Below are positions 16,190 through 23,525 of a stretch of 34,467 nucleotides of DNA, one piece after another. This DNA is from a virus. The DNA lies in IMG/VR virus record IMGVR_UViG_3300020053_000033, positions 1-34,467 of that record; one strand, 5' to 3'. How positions within the stretch are numbered: the first letter of the stretch is position 1; each line of letters begins with the position of its first letter. Position numbers and translations under genes: made by a program. The notes beneath the pieces were generated by a model. The model ran no database searches. It was not told the DNA's origin and was given only the letters and a program-made list of their open reading frames with translations.

Positions 16190-17900
16190 TGTTTTTAGCT
16201 CCCTGTTCGTCCAGTACTTCGGCCTGACCGGCTAATTTTGCAGTAGCTGTTGCAGTGGCCATAGCGTCGGCAAACTGCCCTAAGCTCAGGTTAGGGTAAA
16301 GAGCCATTAAACTGTCCTGCAGCTGCTCTAAGCTTTCAGCTTCATCAGCTAATTTCTTCACCTGGTTAATCCAGTCGCTGGTGGCCTTCTCTGAATTGGC
16401 ACGGGCCTGTTCAGCCATTTGAGCCGGGGCTGGCAGTGTTTCATCTGCAGCGGCAAAGTCGGCGATTCCAATTAGCTTGTCTATCTGCTCTGGTAATATG
16501 GCCGGGAAACCAGCCTCAATTAATGCCCTGGCGCGGCTGCGGTCTAATGTTTTCGCCTGCACCTGGGCAATAACATCCGACAGAGATTTAATCTGTGCGC
16601 CATTTAAAGCGGTTTGTTGCACCGAGGCAGCACCTGTTGCAGCTAATGGATCAATGGTTTCCGGTTGCGGTTCTGTCGCTGCAGGTAATTCCTGGCCTTC
16701 GATCACCTTGCCAGTGCCTGGCTCAGGTTCTTTCTCTACCCAGCCATCACCGTAGTTCTCCTGGATATATTCAAGCGTTGGTTTAAAGCCCAGACCAAAT
16801 ACTTTGGTGTCACGTTCTGCACGTTTGGCTGTGTCTTCATCTGGCGCCACCTGACGATAAACGCGAGGCGGTATCGCGCCAGGGAAATTCCATTCAGTTA
16901 GCCATTTGCCAACACTGCGGTTAAACGACTCACAGACTAAATCAGCATCGGCTTTAATCAGGTCGGTTCTTACATCACCCTGCAGCTCGTCATTTCCCAA
17001 CTTCCCTGGTGTGCCTTGTGTACTGGCAGTTTGCCCTAAGATCACTTTGGCTATGGCGTTATCCATAGTGCTGTACAACGACATATAGTCGGCGGTACCA
17101 GAGCGTGCCGCCTCTATCAGTTCTATTTGCATGCCCTCTGGCACGGCAATACCGCTGTCTGTTGCTATAGCGGCTAAAGCCTGCAGCAGTTTATTTATTT
17201 CGTCAGTTTTGGCATTCGGCCCATAAGTACCTTTTGCTGTGGGCTGACCAAACTTCTCTAAAAACAGCAGCCAGTACTTCAGGCCATTGCGCTTAAAGAA
17301 TGCTGGCCAGTAAAGCCAATGCCCTAAGCCCATTCCGTAGGGTTCGTCATCATGATCAGAGCCGGTACTGAAGTGCCAAAACTTATTGTCAGGCAGTAAC
17401 ATGCCTTTTGGCTCCGCCTGGGTTTTCATACGCAAACGGCCCATACCATCAAAACCAAAACGGCGACGGTCCCGCACTTTAAGATCAGCAAGCGCTATGG
17501 TGTTACCATCTGTTGCATACAGGGCTTCAGATACTGCAAAGCCGTAATACACGCCATACAGCATTTTGTCTGTCACGCGGTCCCAACCCACATTGTCGAG
17601 CTGTTCTTTCATGTAATCGGCGGCCATCTTATCGGCTTTGCTTTTGCCGCCAGCTTCGACTATCCAGTCTTTACCTATCACCGCCAGGCGGCGCTGAGCA
17701 AAGCAGGCAGATACTTGATCGTCACGCAGTACTTCGGCATAGATTTTTAAATCACCACCACGGGCCTTTAATACCGAGTCTGTTGGGGCAGCAATACTCA
17801 AAGGGTCGAGATAACCACGGGTAACGTCTTTGCCATCACCGGTAGTGGCCACTTCGGTCATTTCTGGTATCACCGCTTTTACTTTTTTCTCTTTGGCCAT
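16182..17900 (-). CDS. Portal protein, DUF935 (Mu gp29-like)
   Basis: 572 residues; ATG 17900 overlaps the terminase stop (TAATG) with AGAGGG upstream. DUF935 (PF06074) blocks are visible: DDQVSACFAQRRLAVIGKDW near residues 55-75, NKFWHFSTGSDHDDEPYGMG, RNGLKYWLLFLEKFGQPTAK and ILGQTASTQGTPGKLG. Twelve copies form the ring at one capsid vertex through which DNA is packed and ejected. The long C-terminal region (from about residue 390) is Ala/Glu/Gln-rich and helical, typical of the barrel/crown part. Order terminase-portal-MuF matches Mu. Confidence 0.95.
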   Translation of the reverse strand: MAKEKKVKAVIPEMTEVATTGDGKDVTRGYLDPLSIAAPTDSVLKARGGDLKIYAEVLRDDQVSACFAQRRLAVIGKDWIVEAGGKSKADKMAADYMKEQLDNVGWDRVTDKMLYGVYYGFAVSEALYATDGNTIALADLKVRDRRRFGFDGMGRLRMKTQAEPKGMLLPDNKFWHFSTGSDHDDEPYGMGLGHWLYWPAFFKRNGLKYWLLFLEKFGQPTAKGTYGPNAKTDEINKLLQALAAIATDSGIAVPEGMQIELIEAARSGTADYMSLYSTMDNAIAKVILGQTASTQGTPGKLGNDELQGDVRTDLIKADADLVCESFNRSVGKWLTEWNFPGAIPPRVYRQVAPDEDTAKRAERDTKVFGLGFKPTLEYIQENYGDGWVEKEPEPGTGKVIEGQELPAATEPQPETIDPLAATGAASVQQTALNGAQIKSLSDVIAQVQAKTLDRSRARALIEAGFPAILPEQIDKLIGIADFAAADETLPAPAQMAEQARANSEKATSDWINQVKKLADEAESLEQLQDSLMALYPNLSLGQFADAMATATATAKLAGQAEVLDEQGAKNNG

Positions 17901-19588
17901 TAGTCGTACCCTCTGTAATCGTTATTGCCAGAGACAACGCCAAAGCCTCTGTCGTTATTTATTTGTGTAGTTGTATCGCCAAGGGCATTGAGTGACTCAC
18001 GGCGGCCAGTGGTTTGAAAGTCGATAGGCAAAGGCATTTTCATGTTGTATCTGGCAAAGCAACCCAGACACAGCGTCACTGCAGAGTCGCCATGACGATA
18101 AAGCTCAGGCTCTTTTAAGTCTTTTTGCGTTACATTCGGCACCATTTTTATGCCGTCCACATCAACAACGGCGCGTAAGTCTTGCTCAATGTTTGCGTCA
18201 CGCGGCAGGTCTATTACTCCATCTTCAAACCACTGAATCATTTTGGGCATCCAGATCCCGTACCAGCTCCGGCTTAAATTAACCTGGTGTATTACCTCAT
18301 GGCCGTATCTGTCTGCTGTGTACTCGGCTAACGTTTGGCCTGGGCCCGTAGCATCCATCGCACCACCACGGAAGTTCGGTAGCCGGTCAACGATGTACCA
18401 TAAGATTTGTTCCTGCTGGCGGGTTGGTACCTTGTTCATTTCAATAACCCAAGGGCAAAAGATTCGTAAATCCGTCATGACCGCCAATGGTTTAATAATT
18501 GAAAAGTGGCGATGCCGGGCAAAATCCTGAGCAAATATGTGTTGTAGGGTTGGGTCTAATAATTTAATCAGCGGGTCTAAGTTTTCTTTTATCCATTGAT
18601 CACACCAGATTTCACGCTCTTCCGGTGTTTTATCAACAAAGTCTTCATCAAGCGCCAACCGCACAACTGGGCGTACTTCGCGCATTGAGTTATCTATCCA
18701 GATCCCTGGTATAGCTATGCCTGCACCATCACGAGGTATAGCGTCCAGTTCTTCCCGCATTGCGGCTTTACGAGGACCATAAGCACTACGAATGCCGGTA
18801 TACCATTTCTTCTTACCTTCTTCCGTTGGCGCTTCACCTTTCATCATGCAGCGGCGTTCGTACAAGCCATTCGCCACAGCATCGTCAAAAGTTACTGTAT
18901 AGACAGCCGCATCCGGGCCGTATCGGCCCTCTTCAATATCTTTGCAAAACTGGTTAAATGGGTTGTTCTTGCCGTTATGCGAGCTGATAACAACAATTTT
19001 ACCGCCCCAGATAAGTAAAGCAGTTGCAGCGTCTAATACGTCCTGCACATTGGCGTGGAATGCGGCTTCATCAATAATGACTATTCCTTGAAGGCCCCTG
19101 ATATTTTCAGGTCGGGATGATAATGCGCAAACTTGAAAACCGGAGCTAAAGCGAATGCGGTAGCTGGTGATGTATTTCGTGTTGCCTTTTTCGTCCTGAT
19201 CCTCAAACAGGAATTCTTCAATACTGGAAACCCCCTGGCCTTGAGCTTCAGCAATCAATCGGGCGAACTTGGCGCAGTAACCAACAAACTCTAAGCCTTT
19301 TTGCTTTGTATCACCTATGTAGTAGATGTTATCGCCACCAGATTCTTTCCGGCTGGCAGCTGTGATTGTAGAGTCAAGCGCCTTAGAGAAAGTCATGCCT
19401 GTCCGGCGACCTTTTGGCACTGCAATGATGGACTGTGGCATGGCCAGAAACTCAGCCTGGTGCTTCATCAATACACCGTCAGCCATAGGGTCAAAGTTGG
19501 TAGGTATGTTCCGTACTCGCGCAGGTAGTTCGTCCCACTCAACAGTGCGCAGAGTACTGGATAATTGATTCATCTTTGGCACGCTCAT
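17900..19588 (-). CDS. Large terminase subunit (Mu gp28-like)
   Basis: 562 residues; ATG 19588 overlaps the small-subunit stop (TGATG). The packaging ATPase has a deviant Walker A (VPKGRRTGMT, residues 58-66), Walker B IVIIDEAAF (169-177, D173/E174) and coupling motif VVISSHNG (199-206). The RNase H-like nuclease has acidic residues at D355 (FAQDFARHRHF), D412 (GGAMDATGPG) and D501 (YRHGDSAVTL). It drives DNA into the procapsid and makes the headful cut. Mu-type enzymes package integrated copies with flanking host DNA. All catalytic residues are present. Confidence 0.96.
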   Translation of the reverse strand: MSVPKMNQLSSTLRTVEWDELPARVRNIPTNFDPMADGVLMKHQAEFLAMPQSIIAVPKGRRTGMTFSKALDSTITAASRKESGGDNIYYIGDTKQKGLEFVGYCAKFARLIAEAQGQGVSSIEEFLFEDQDEKGNTKYITSYRIRFSSGFQVCALSSRPENIRGLQGIVIIDEAAFHANVQDVLDAATALLIWGGKIVVISSHNGKNNPFNQFCKDIEEGRYGPDAAVYTVTFDDAVANGLYERRCMMKGEAPTEEGKKKWYTGIRSAYGPRKAAMREELDAIPRDGAGIAIPGIWIDNSMREVRPVVRLALDEDFVDKTPEEREIWCDQWIKENLDPLIKLLDPTLQHIFAQDFARHRHFSIIKPLAVMTDLRIFCPWVIEMNKVPTRQQEQILWYIVDRLPNFRGGAMDATGPGQTLAEYTADRYGHEVIHQVNLSRSWYGIWMPKMIQWFEDGVIDLPRDANIEQDLRAVVDVDGIKMVPNVTQKDLKEPELYRHGDSAVTLCLGCFARYNMKMPLPIDFQTTGRRESLNALGDTTTQINNDRGFGVVSGNNDYRGYD

Positions 19589-20166
19589 CAGCGACGTACC
19601 CCTAAGAACTTCTCACGCCAGAACCGAACCTGCTCATCATCAAACCCTTTGGCTGTAGCAATTTCCTGCAGATTGTTTTCTTGCTCCTGCAGCAACTTCT
19701 GACGCCCACGCTCTTCAGCTTCTGCCTGGTACTTCTTCAGGGTTACAGAACTACGGGTTAAGGTGGCTATGTTTTTCGCGGCATTGGCCAATAGCCCAAC
19801 ACGCTCAGAGGCTGGCATTTCTTCTTCGCTGGCTTCTTGCAGCGTCATGATGGATTCAAACAGTTCCGACTGGATCATGGCAATCAATGCTTCTGATCGG
19901 GCGTCTTCTTTGTCACCCACCTGGTCACGAATAATTTTCGCGGCTTCGGTGCTGGCTCTGATGGCTGACAACCGGCTTTCTAACTTCTGGCCATAACGCC
20001 CCACAGCACTGCGGCTTGGCAGTTCGCCAGCTGCAGCTTCGTCAGGGAAGCACTTTTGCAAGTCGGCTATCAGTTCATCCAGGGTCATATTGCCTTTTGC
20101 AAGCTTTCCCTGGATGTATGATTTAATGACGTCCGGCAAACGGTCTAATGAGGATTTACGGGCCAT
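19588..20166 (-). CDS. Small terminase subunit, DUF3486 (Mu gp27-like)
   Basis: About 192 residues from ATG 20166 (MARKSSLDRLPDVIKSYIQ), the usual family N-terminus. A GTG three codons upstream (20175) overlaps the previous stop as GTGA and is an alternative. A helix-turn-helix-like N-terminal part (MTLDELIADLQKCFPDEA; LPSRSAVGRYGQKLE) recognises packaging DNA. A coiled-coil region (QAEAEERGRQKLLQEQENNLQ) and a conserved end (FDDEQVRFWREKFLGVRR) follow. It works with the large subunit encoded next. Confidence 0.9.
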   Translation of the reverse strand: MARKSSLDRLPDVIKSYIQGKLAKGNMTLDELIADLQKCFPDEAAAGELPSRSAVGRYGQKLESRLSAIRASTEAAKIIRDQVGDKEDARSEALIAMIQSELFESIMTLQEASEEEMPASERVGLLANAAKNIATLTRSSVTLKKYQAEAEERGRQKLLQEQENNLQEIATAKGFDDEQVRFWREKFLGVRR

Positions 20167-20171
20167 AGCAA

Positions 20172-20480
20172 TCACCAGTACTTAACTGGGCGGGCAATGC
20201 CTGGCGCACAGTCTACGGTATATTCAACTATGTCAGTGCCTAACCGTGTCAGGTCTAAATGCCAGCGACCATTTGGCTCTTTGACAATATCGACCATTTT
20301 ACGATCAGACAGGTAATCGGCTTCACGGCGCAGTTCCAATGCTGTTGCGTCCTGGTATTCACTTTGCACCACAGACAACGCAATCCCTTCATAAGCGCCC
20401 AGTGGCCGGGCATTATTCAAAGTCAGCAGAATTAACCACCGCATGTGTTCGCGTCGGATTTTTCCCATATCAATAGTCAT
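20172..20480 (-). CDS. Mu gp26-like protein
   Basis: About 102 residues from ATG 20480 (MTIDMGKIRREHMRWLILL), chosen because GAGG lies 6 bases upstream; a GTG at 20492 is possible. The sequence looks like a winged helix: LNNARPLGAYEGIALSVVQS, then TALELRREADYLSDRKMVDIV and a wing-like PNGRWHLDLTRLGTDIVEY. It sits between the gp25-like gene and the small terminase, the place of gp26 in Mu. A DNA-binding role in packaging or regulation is possible; the function is not established. Confidence 0.75.
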   Translation of the reverse strand: MTIDMGKIRREHMRWLILLTLNNARPLGAYEGIALSVVQSEYQDATALELRREADYLSDRKMVDIVKEPNGRWHLDLTRLGTDIVEYTVDCAPGIARPVKYW

Positions 20481-20492
20481 TTTCGGCCTCAC

Positions 20493-20840
20493 TTATTGTT
20501 GTCTTAGCTGGTTGCGCAACTGAATGTTTTCTATCTGCACAGCCACTTTGTCGATTTTGTTTTCCAGAATGGTCTGGCCGCGAATGTAGTCTTCCCGCCG
20601 GACGTATTGATCGGGTAGATGCGCCTTTAATTCCATCAGTTCGCGCTCTACCCGTTGCCACTGCTTAGCCTCTTCTTTGTTAGTTTCTTCTATGCCATCC
20701 AGCCGCTTTCCCATAGCTTCAAAGGCTTTATCCATATGGCTTTGAAACAAACTCATAAACCACTTAAAGGCGGCGATACATCCGCCCAAAAATGCCACCA
20801 GCAGCAGTACCAACTGCCAAAACTCAACCTGCATTTGCAT
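20493..20840 (-). CDS. DUF2730 (Mu gp25-like) membrane coiled-coil protein
   Basis: 115 residues from ATG 20840 with AAGGA upstream. An N-terminal membrane helix (residues 7-29, FWQLVLLLVAFLGGCIAAF) is followed by a coiled coil with the characteristic DUF2730 block LPDQYVRREDYIRGQTILE. Its function is unknown; genes of this family lie between lysis and packaging genes in Mu-like phages. It overlaps the 3' end of Rz by 17 bases. Confidence 0.9.
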   Translation of the reverse strand: MQMQVEFWQLVLLLVAFLGGCIAAFKWFMSLFQSHMDKAFEAMGKRLDGIEETNKEEAKQWQRVERELMELKAHLPDQYVRREDYIRGQTILENKIDKVAVQIENIQLRNQLRQQ

Positions 20841-21450
20841 GGCGTTTTCCTTGTTCTTCTAAGTAATCAATTAACGAATTCAGTTGGTCGGCGGTGTCCT
20901 GGCATTGCTGGCCTGCTTGAGTGGCGTGGCGCAGGATGTCGGACCGTTCAATGCTGCTGGGTTGCAACGAGGTGTCAGCAGTGGCAGCGGCTTGGGGCGC
21001 TCTATCAATTCCGGTGGCAGCACCAGTGGCGGGCATTCCGGTGGCAAGCTCACTGCTGGCACCGAAGGCGCTGTTGTACACCCGGACAAAACCATGAGTG
21101 AACATGCAAGCAGGCTGAGCTTCAGGCTTATCCGCGTTGGGCGGCGTCCATGTAGTGGTGACATAATCGATTTCCTCTTCAAGTTCTGCAGCCTTTTTGG
21201 CACTAGCTGCCTTTTCAGCTCTCAGCTTCTTAACGGTTTGGTCTGCCAGGCTAATTTGCCCTTGCAGATTGGTAATGGTTTGGTCTTTGGCGCGCAGCAA
21301 GGCTGCATCGTTTTTCTCTTTACAGGCGTCAGCTGCAGCTTTAAAACCGGCATCGTAGGAATCTTTTAGCGTGTCCTGGTATGCGTTGATACCGAAATAA
21401 ACCATCCCCAACAGGCCGATGATCAGCACCAAAATTCGACTAAAAGACAT
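20824..21450 (-). CDS. Rz: Inner-membrane spanin (Rz-like)
   Basis: 208 residues from ATG 21450 (MSFSRILVLIIGLLGMVYF), which has AGGAG six bases upstream; a GTG at 21465 is less likely. A single N-terminal membrane helix (about residues 4-24) anchors a periplasmic coiled coil (AKDQTITNLQGQISLADQ, VKKLRAEKAASAKKAAELE). The C-terminal region ends SLIDYLEEQGKRHANAG. It lies just after the endolysin gene (11-base overlap) and contains Rz1 in another frame. The Rz-Rz1 complex fuses inner and outer membranes in the last lysis step. Confidence 0.88.
   Translation of the reverse strand: MSFSRILVLIIGLLGMVYFGINAYQDTLKDSYDAGFKAAADACKEKNDAALLRAKDQTITNLQGQISLADQTVKKLRAEKAASAKKAAELEEEIDYVTTTWTPPNADKPEAQPACMFTHGFVRVYNSAFGASSELATGMPATGAATGIDRAPQAAATADTSLQPSSIERSDILRHATQAGQQCQDTADQLNSLIDYLEEQGKRHANAG
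20880..21164 (-). CDS. Rz1: Outer-membrane lipoprotein spanin (Rz1-like), embedded in Rz
   Basis: 94 residues from ATG 21164 (MSPLHGRRPTRISLKLSLL), with AGAGGA 8 bases upstream, wholly inside the Rz gene in a different frame. A basic N-terminus, a hydrophobic stretch and the lipobox LSGC (residues 26-29) predict cleavage and lipidation at Cys29. The mature protein is Pro-rich (SVPAVSLPPECPPLVLPPEL), typical of Rz1. A longer frame to 21203 exists but lacks a ribosome site and would spoil the signal peptide. This embedded arrangement is the same as in lambda. Confidence 0.87.
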   Translation of the reverse strand: MSPLHGRRPTRISLKLSLLACSLMVLSGCTTAPSVPAVSLPPECPPLVLPPELIERPKPLPLLTPRCNPAALNGPTSCATPLKQASNARTPPTN

Positions 21451-22144
21451 GGCATACTCCTGCACCCCAGCCAGCCGCTACGTAAAGCGGTTGGTGGCGG
21501 TAAATAATGGCTTTGGGGTAATGGCGGTTTTCAGCAAAGGCAGCTTTAGAGCGGCCAGCGTTGTAAAGCTCAGTGGAGTCAAACCAAGCCAGCGGATCGG
21601 CCCCTGAAGCCGAAGCCAGCGCTTTGTCACGGTTTAACCAACCTAAGCCGCCGTTGTAGCTGCTTAGCGTAAAGGCCCATTGTTGGCACGGGCTGCTGGC
21701 TTGGATTTGCTTAAACAAATGCTGGTTGTACAACACCAGGGCGCGCATGGCCCAGGCAGGGTTGTACGGTTGTGATGTGGTTAAATCACGCGGGTTACGA
21801 GAAGCAAACCATTCGCTGGTAGCTGGCATAAACTGAGCTAAACCTTCCGCTCCTGCAGGTGACCGGGCATCAATGCGCCAGCCGCTTTCCTGATGGATTT
21901 GGGCAGCGAACAAAGATACCGGCGCATCTAAGCCAGCATGGGCATGGGCAGTGCGGATTAAGGTGCGCTTATGGGCATTGGCCTGTTGTGGGACTGCTGC
22001 ATGGGTCTTGCCAGCCCATAAAAACAGAGCAACAAGCGCAACGGTGTAACTGGCCAAAATACATAAGATGAATAAATTCACACGCCACGATGGTTTTTTA
22101 ATTTGAGCTATTTTTGCAAAATGCTCCGCCAGTCTTTTATCCAT
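21440..22144 (-). CDS. Endolysin: lytic transglycosylase (SLT domain) with N-terminal membrane anchor
   Basis: About 234 residues from ATG 22144; a GTG two codons upstream overlaps the holin stop (GTGA) and is an alternative. A hydrophobic segment (VNLFILCILASYTVALVALFLWAG, with a break here: residues about 22-45) exports or anchors the enzyme. The SLT domain follows: IHQESGWRIDARSPAGAEG with the catalytic Glu in QESG, GLAQFMPATSEWF, and SSYNGGLGWLNRD. It cleaves the glycan strands of peptidoglycan. The segment could act as a signal-anchor or as a cleavable signal (GKTHAA follows). It is the second gene of the lysis cassette. Confidence 0.9.
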   Translation of the reverse strand: MDKRLAEHFAKIAQIKKPSWRVNLFILCILASYTVALVALFLWAGKTHAAVPQQANAHKRTLIRTAHAHAGLDAPVSLFAAQIHQESGWRIDARSPAGAEGLAQFMPATSEWFASRNPRDLTTSQPYNPAWAMRALVLYNQHLFKQIQASSPCQQWAFTLSSYNGGLGWLNRDKALASASGADPLAWFDSTELYNAGRSKAAFAENRHYPKAIIYRHQPLYVAAGWGAGVCHVF

Positions 22145-22146
22145 AA

Positions 22147-22437
22147 TCACAGCCCCAACGTCAGGCCAAGCACACAGGCCAGCACGATTAAGGCGCGGCG
22201 CAGCATAGCTAAACCACGGGGAATTAAGTCTTCGCCGGTTTCAGCGTAGGTATGGGGGCGGTCATAAGGGAATAAGGAACGGTCAACCCAGTAGGCTAAT
22301 ACTGCGCCCAGGGTAACCAGGGCAAGTTTGTACAGCACCACTGGTAAGTTGACTGGATTAACAAAGGCAATAGCAACCAGCAGCAGTGCGCTAAGCAGCG
22401 CCCACAGCCAAAAGCGTGGCAAAAATTGAAGGTTCAT
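22147..22437 (-). CDS. Holin (Phage_holin_8-like)
   Basis: 96 residues from ATG 22437 with AAGGA upstream. Three hydrophobic helices are visible (about 8-27, 32-50 and 77-95) and a conserved-looking middle (WVDRSLFPYDRPHTY, then LIPRGLAMLRRALIV) that I associate with the putative holin family found before SLT endolysins in Mu-like prophages. It would time lysis by forming holes or depolarising the inner membrane. It is the first gene after the late control site at 22494-22515, so lysis genes lead the late operon. Confidence 0.82.
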   Translation of the reverse strand: MNLQFLPRFWLWALLSALLLVAIAFVNPVNLPVVLYKLALVTLGAVLAYWVDRSLFPYDRPHTYAETGEDLIPRGLAMLRRALIVLACVLGLTLGL

Positions 22438-22449
22438 AAGGCATCCTTA

Positions 22450-22467
22450 GTGGTGAGTGATCACCAC
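22450..22467 (-). other. Perfect stem-loop in the late leader just before the holin ribosome site
   Basis: On the minus strand GTGGTGA-TCAC-TCACCAC is a perfect 7-bp stem with a 4-base loop, ending about two bases before the AAGGA of the holin gene. No T-run follows, so a terminator is unlikely. It could affect holin translation or protect the 5' end of the late mRNA. Confidence 0.55.
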
Positions 22468-22493
22468 CAACAATGCCTTTTATTTAGTTTTGA

Positions 22494-22515
22494 GTAATTT
22501 GAACGCGGACAAAAT
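22494..22515 (-). promoter_or_regulatory. Dyad element, late-operon copy 2 (candidate Mor-type activator site)
   Basis: Identical over 22 bp to 14259-14280, including the dyad core TTTGAACGCGGACAAA. It lies between the cargo gene stop (22535) and the holin start (22437). Downstream in the leftward direction a TAAATA that could serve as a -10 begins about 20 bases from the dyad centre. Two exact copies, each before a leftward late operon, point to one shared activator or repressor. Mor is the only late-activator-type protein seen here. Confidence 0.7.
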
Positions 22516-22534
22516 TATTCTGTAGCGAATATTC

Positions 22535-23032
22535 TTACAAAATCGTTGCACTGCAATTTGAATTTCTAACAGAAGCATCCACAGAGTTTGCAACTAAAGC
22601 TCCAAAAGAGTTTTTAGCCCTGTAGGTCATTAACAACTTATGTGCACCGCTTTCATCCACTGGAGTTATTCGGGTTGCCACATGCTCAAAGCTGGAAGGG
22701 TCTTTTAGATTCTGTTTAACATAGCGCACAACATCAGAGTTAGAACCATCCCAACCACTTAGGCAATGAAAGCCTTTGCGTTTATGATCTTCGGCCTTTT
22801 GAATTTCCTGTGCTTCTGCAGCCGCTTTTCTCTGTTTGTCTTCTGGGCTTTCATGCATACATGAGTAAAGCCCAAAGAGCGCTATCAAGACAATGCTGCT
22901 CATCGCTACGATACCAAAGTAATGAGAGGCATCCATACCAGGCACAGGGTCTTTAATGCCACAGTAAGGGCACTTTGGCGGTGCATCATTTACTTTGCCA
23001 CCACAGTTTTTACACTTTATATAATCCGTCAT
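22535..23032 (-). CDS. Membrane-anchored zinc-ribbon protein, probable lysogenic cargo
   Basis: 165 residues from ATG 23032 (MTDYIKCKNCGGKVNDAPP) with AGGGAA upstream. A zinc ribbon uses C7, C10, C21 and C24. A membrane helix follows at about 39-58 (YFGIVAMSSIVLIALFGLYS), then a charged helix (62-87) and a C-terminal domain with FHCLSGWDGSNSDVVRYVK and KDPSSFEHVATRITPV. The last motif occurs in many small bacterial secreted or membrane proteins of unknown function. The gene is 13 bases downstream of the repressor on the same strand and upstream of the late control site, so it is likely co-expressed with the repressor in the lysogen. Superinfection exclusion or host modification are possible roles; none is shown by sequence. 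Confidence 0.8.
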   Translation of the reverse strand: MTDYIKCKNCGGKVNDAPPKCPYCGIKDPVPGMDASHYFGIVAMSSIVLIALFGLYSCMHESPEDKQRKAAAEAQEIQKAEDHKRKGFHCLSGWDGSNSDVVRYVKQNLKDPSSFEHVATRITPVDESGAHKLLMTYRAKNSFGALVANSVDASVRNSNCSATIL

Positions 23033-23045
23033 ATAGGTTCCCTGA

Positions 23046-23504
23046 TTAGGTGTCTTTCGTTACTTTCTGTTGTGGAAATAAGGTACTGATTTTCATCAAA
23101 ACAACCTGTGCCTCAGCCTCTAAGTTGCGGTAGTTATTCACCAAAGTTTGTTCTTCTTCACTCAGTATTTGAGTTCTATATTGCTGTAAAACAGCCTCTT
23201 GTATCGCATGTGCTGATTCTTTGTCACCTGAAATAGATGAGGCTAACATGCCAAATTCAGTGCCTAATTTAAGCGCAGCAAGCATGGAATGAGTAGCTGT
23301 TTTTACCCCAGTTAGGACATAAAGTAAATCCACTCCAACGATTCCAAGTGCTGATAACTGCACCGCAGTTGGTGCAGTAGCCCCTTTTTCCCATTCAATC
23401 AAAGTTCTTTTGGCTGCGCCAGCTGCAGCTGCAAACTCTGGCTGCGTCATGCCCAATCTGGCTCTCTCAGTTTTTATTCTTTCAGCTATCTCTAAATTTT
23501 TCAT
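23046..23504 (-). CDS. XRE-family lysogeny repressor
   Basis: 152 residues from ATG 23504 (MKNLEIAERIKTERARLGM). Residues about 8-62 form an HTH_3/Cro-CI helix-turn-helix (LGMTQPEFAAAAGAAKRTLIEWEKGATAPTAVQL with the recognition helix around AAKRTLIEWE; broken for length: residues 17-50). There is no LexA-type protease domain; the C-terminal half is helical (EAVLQQYRTQILSEEEQTL), perhaps for dimerisation, so induction may not be by RecA-driven self-cleavage. No Shine-Dalgarno precedes the start, and an operator half-overlaps it, so it is probably weakly or leaderlessly translated and self-regulated. Position opposite the early operon marks it as the master repressor. Confidence 0.88.
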   Translation of the reverse strand: MKNLEIAERIKTERARLGMTQPEFAAAAGAAKRTLIEWEKGATAPTAVQLSALGIVGVDLLYVLTGVKTATHSMLAALKLGTEFGMLASSISGDKESAHAIQEAVLQQYRTQILSEEEQTLVNNYRNLEAEAQVVLMKISTLFPQQKVTKDT

Positions 23505-23521
23505 GCAGATTTCGGCACCAT
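23502..23521. promoter_or_regulatory. Operator O1 over the repressor start codon
   Basis: TGCAGATTTCGGCACCAT is an imperfect copy of the operator at 23531-23550; aligned 20-bp windows agree at 17 positions and lie 30 bp apart (about three helical turns). It covers the repressor ATG (23504-23502), so binding would limit repressor expression. Which protein (repressor or the small regulator at 23603) binds it is inferred from position. Confidence 0.75.
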
Positions 23522-23525
23522 CATG

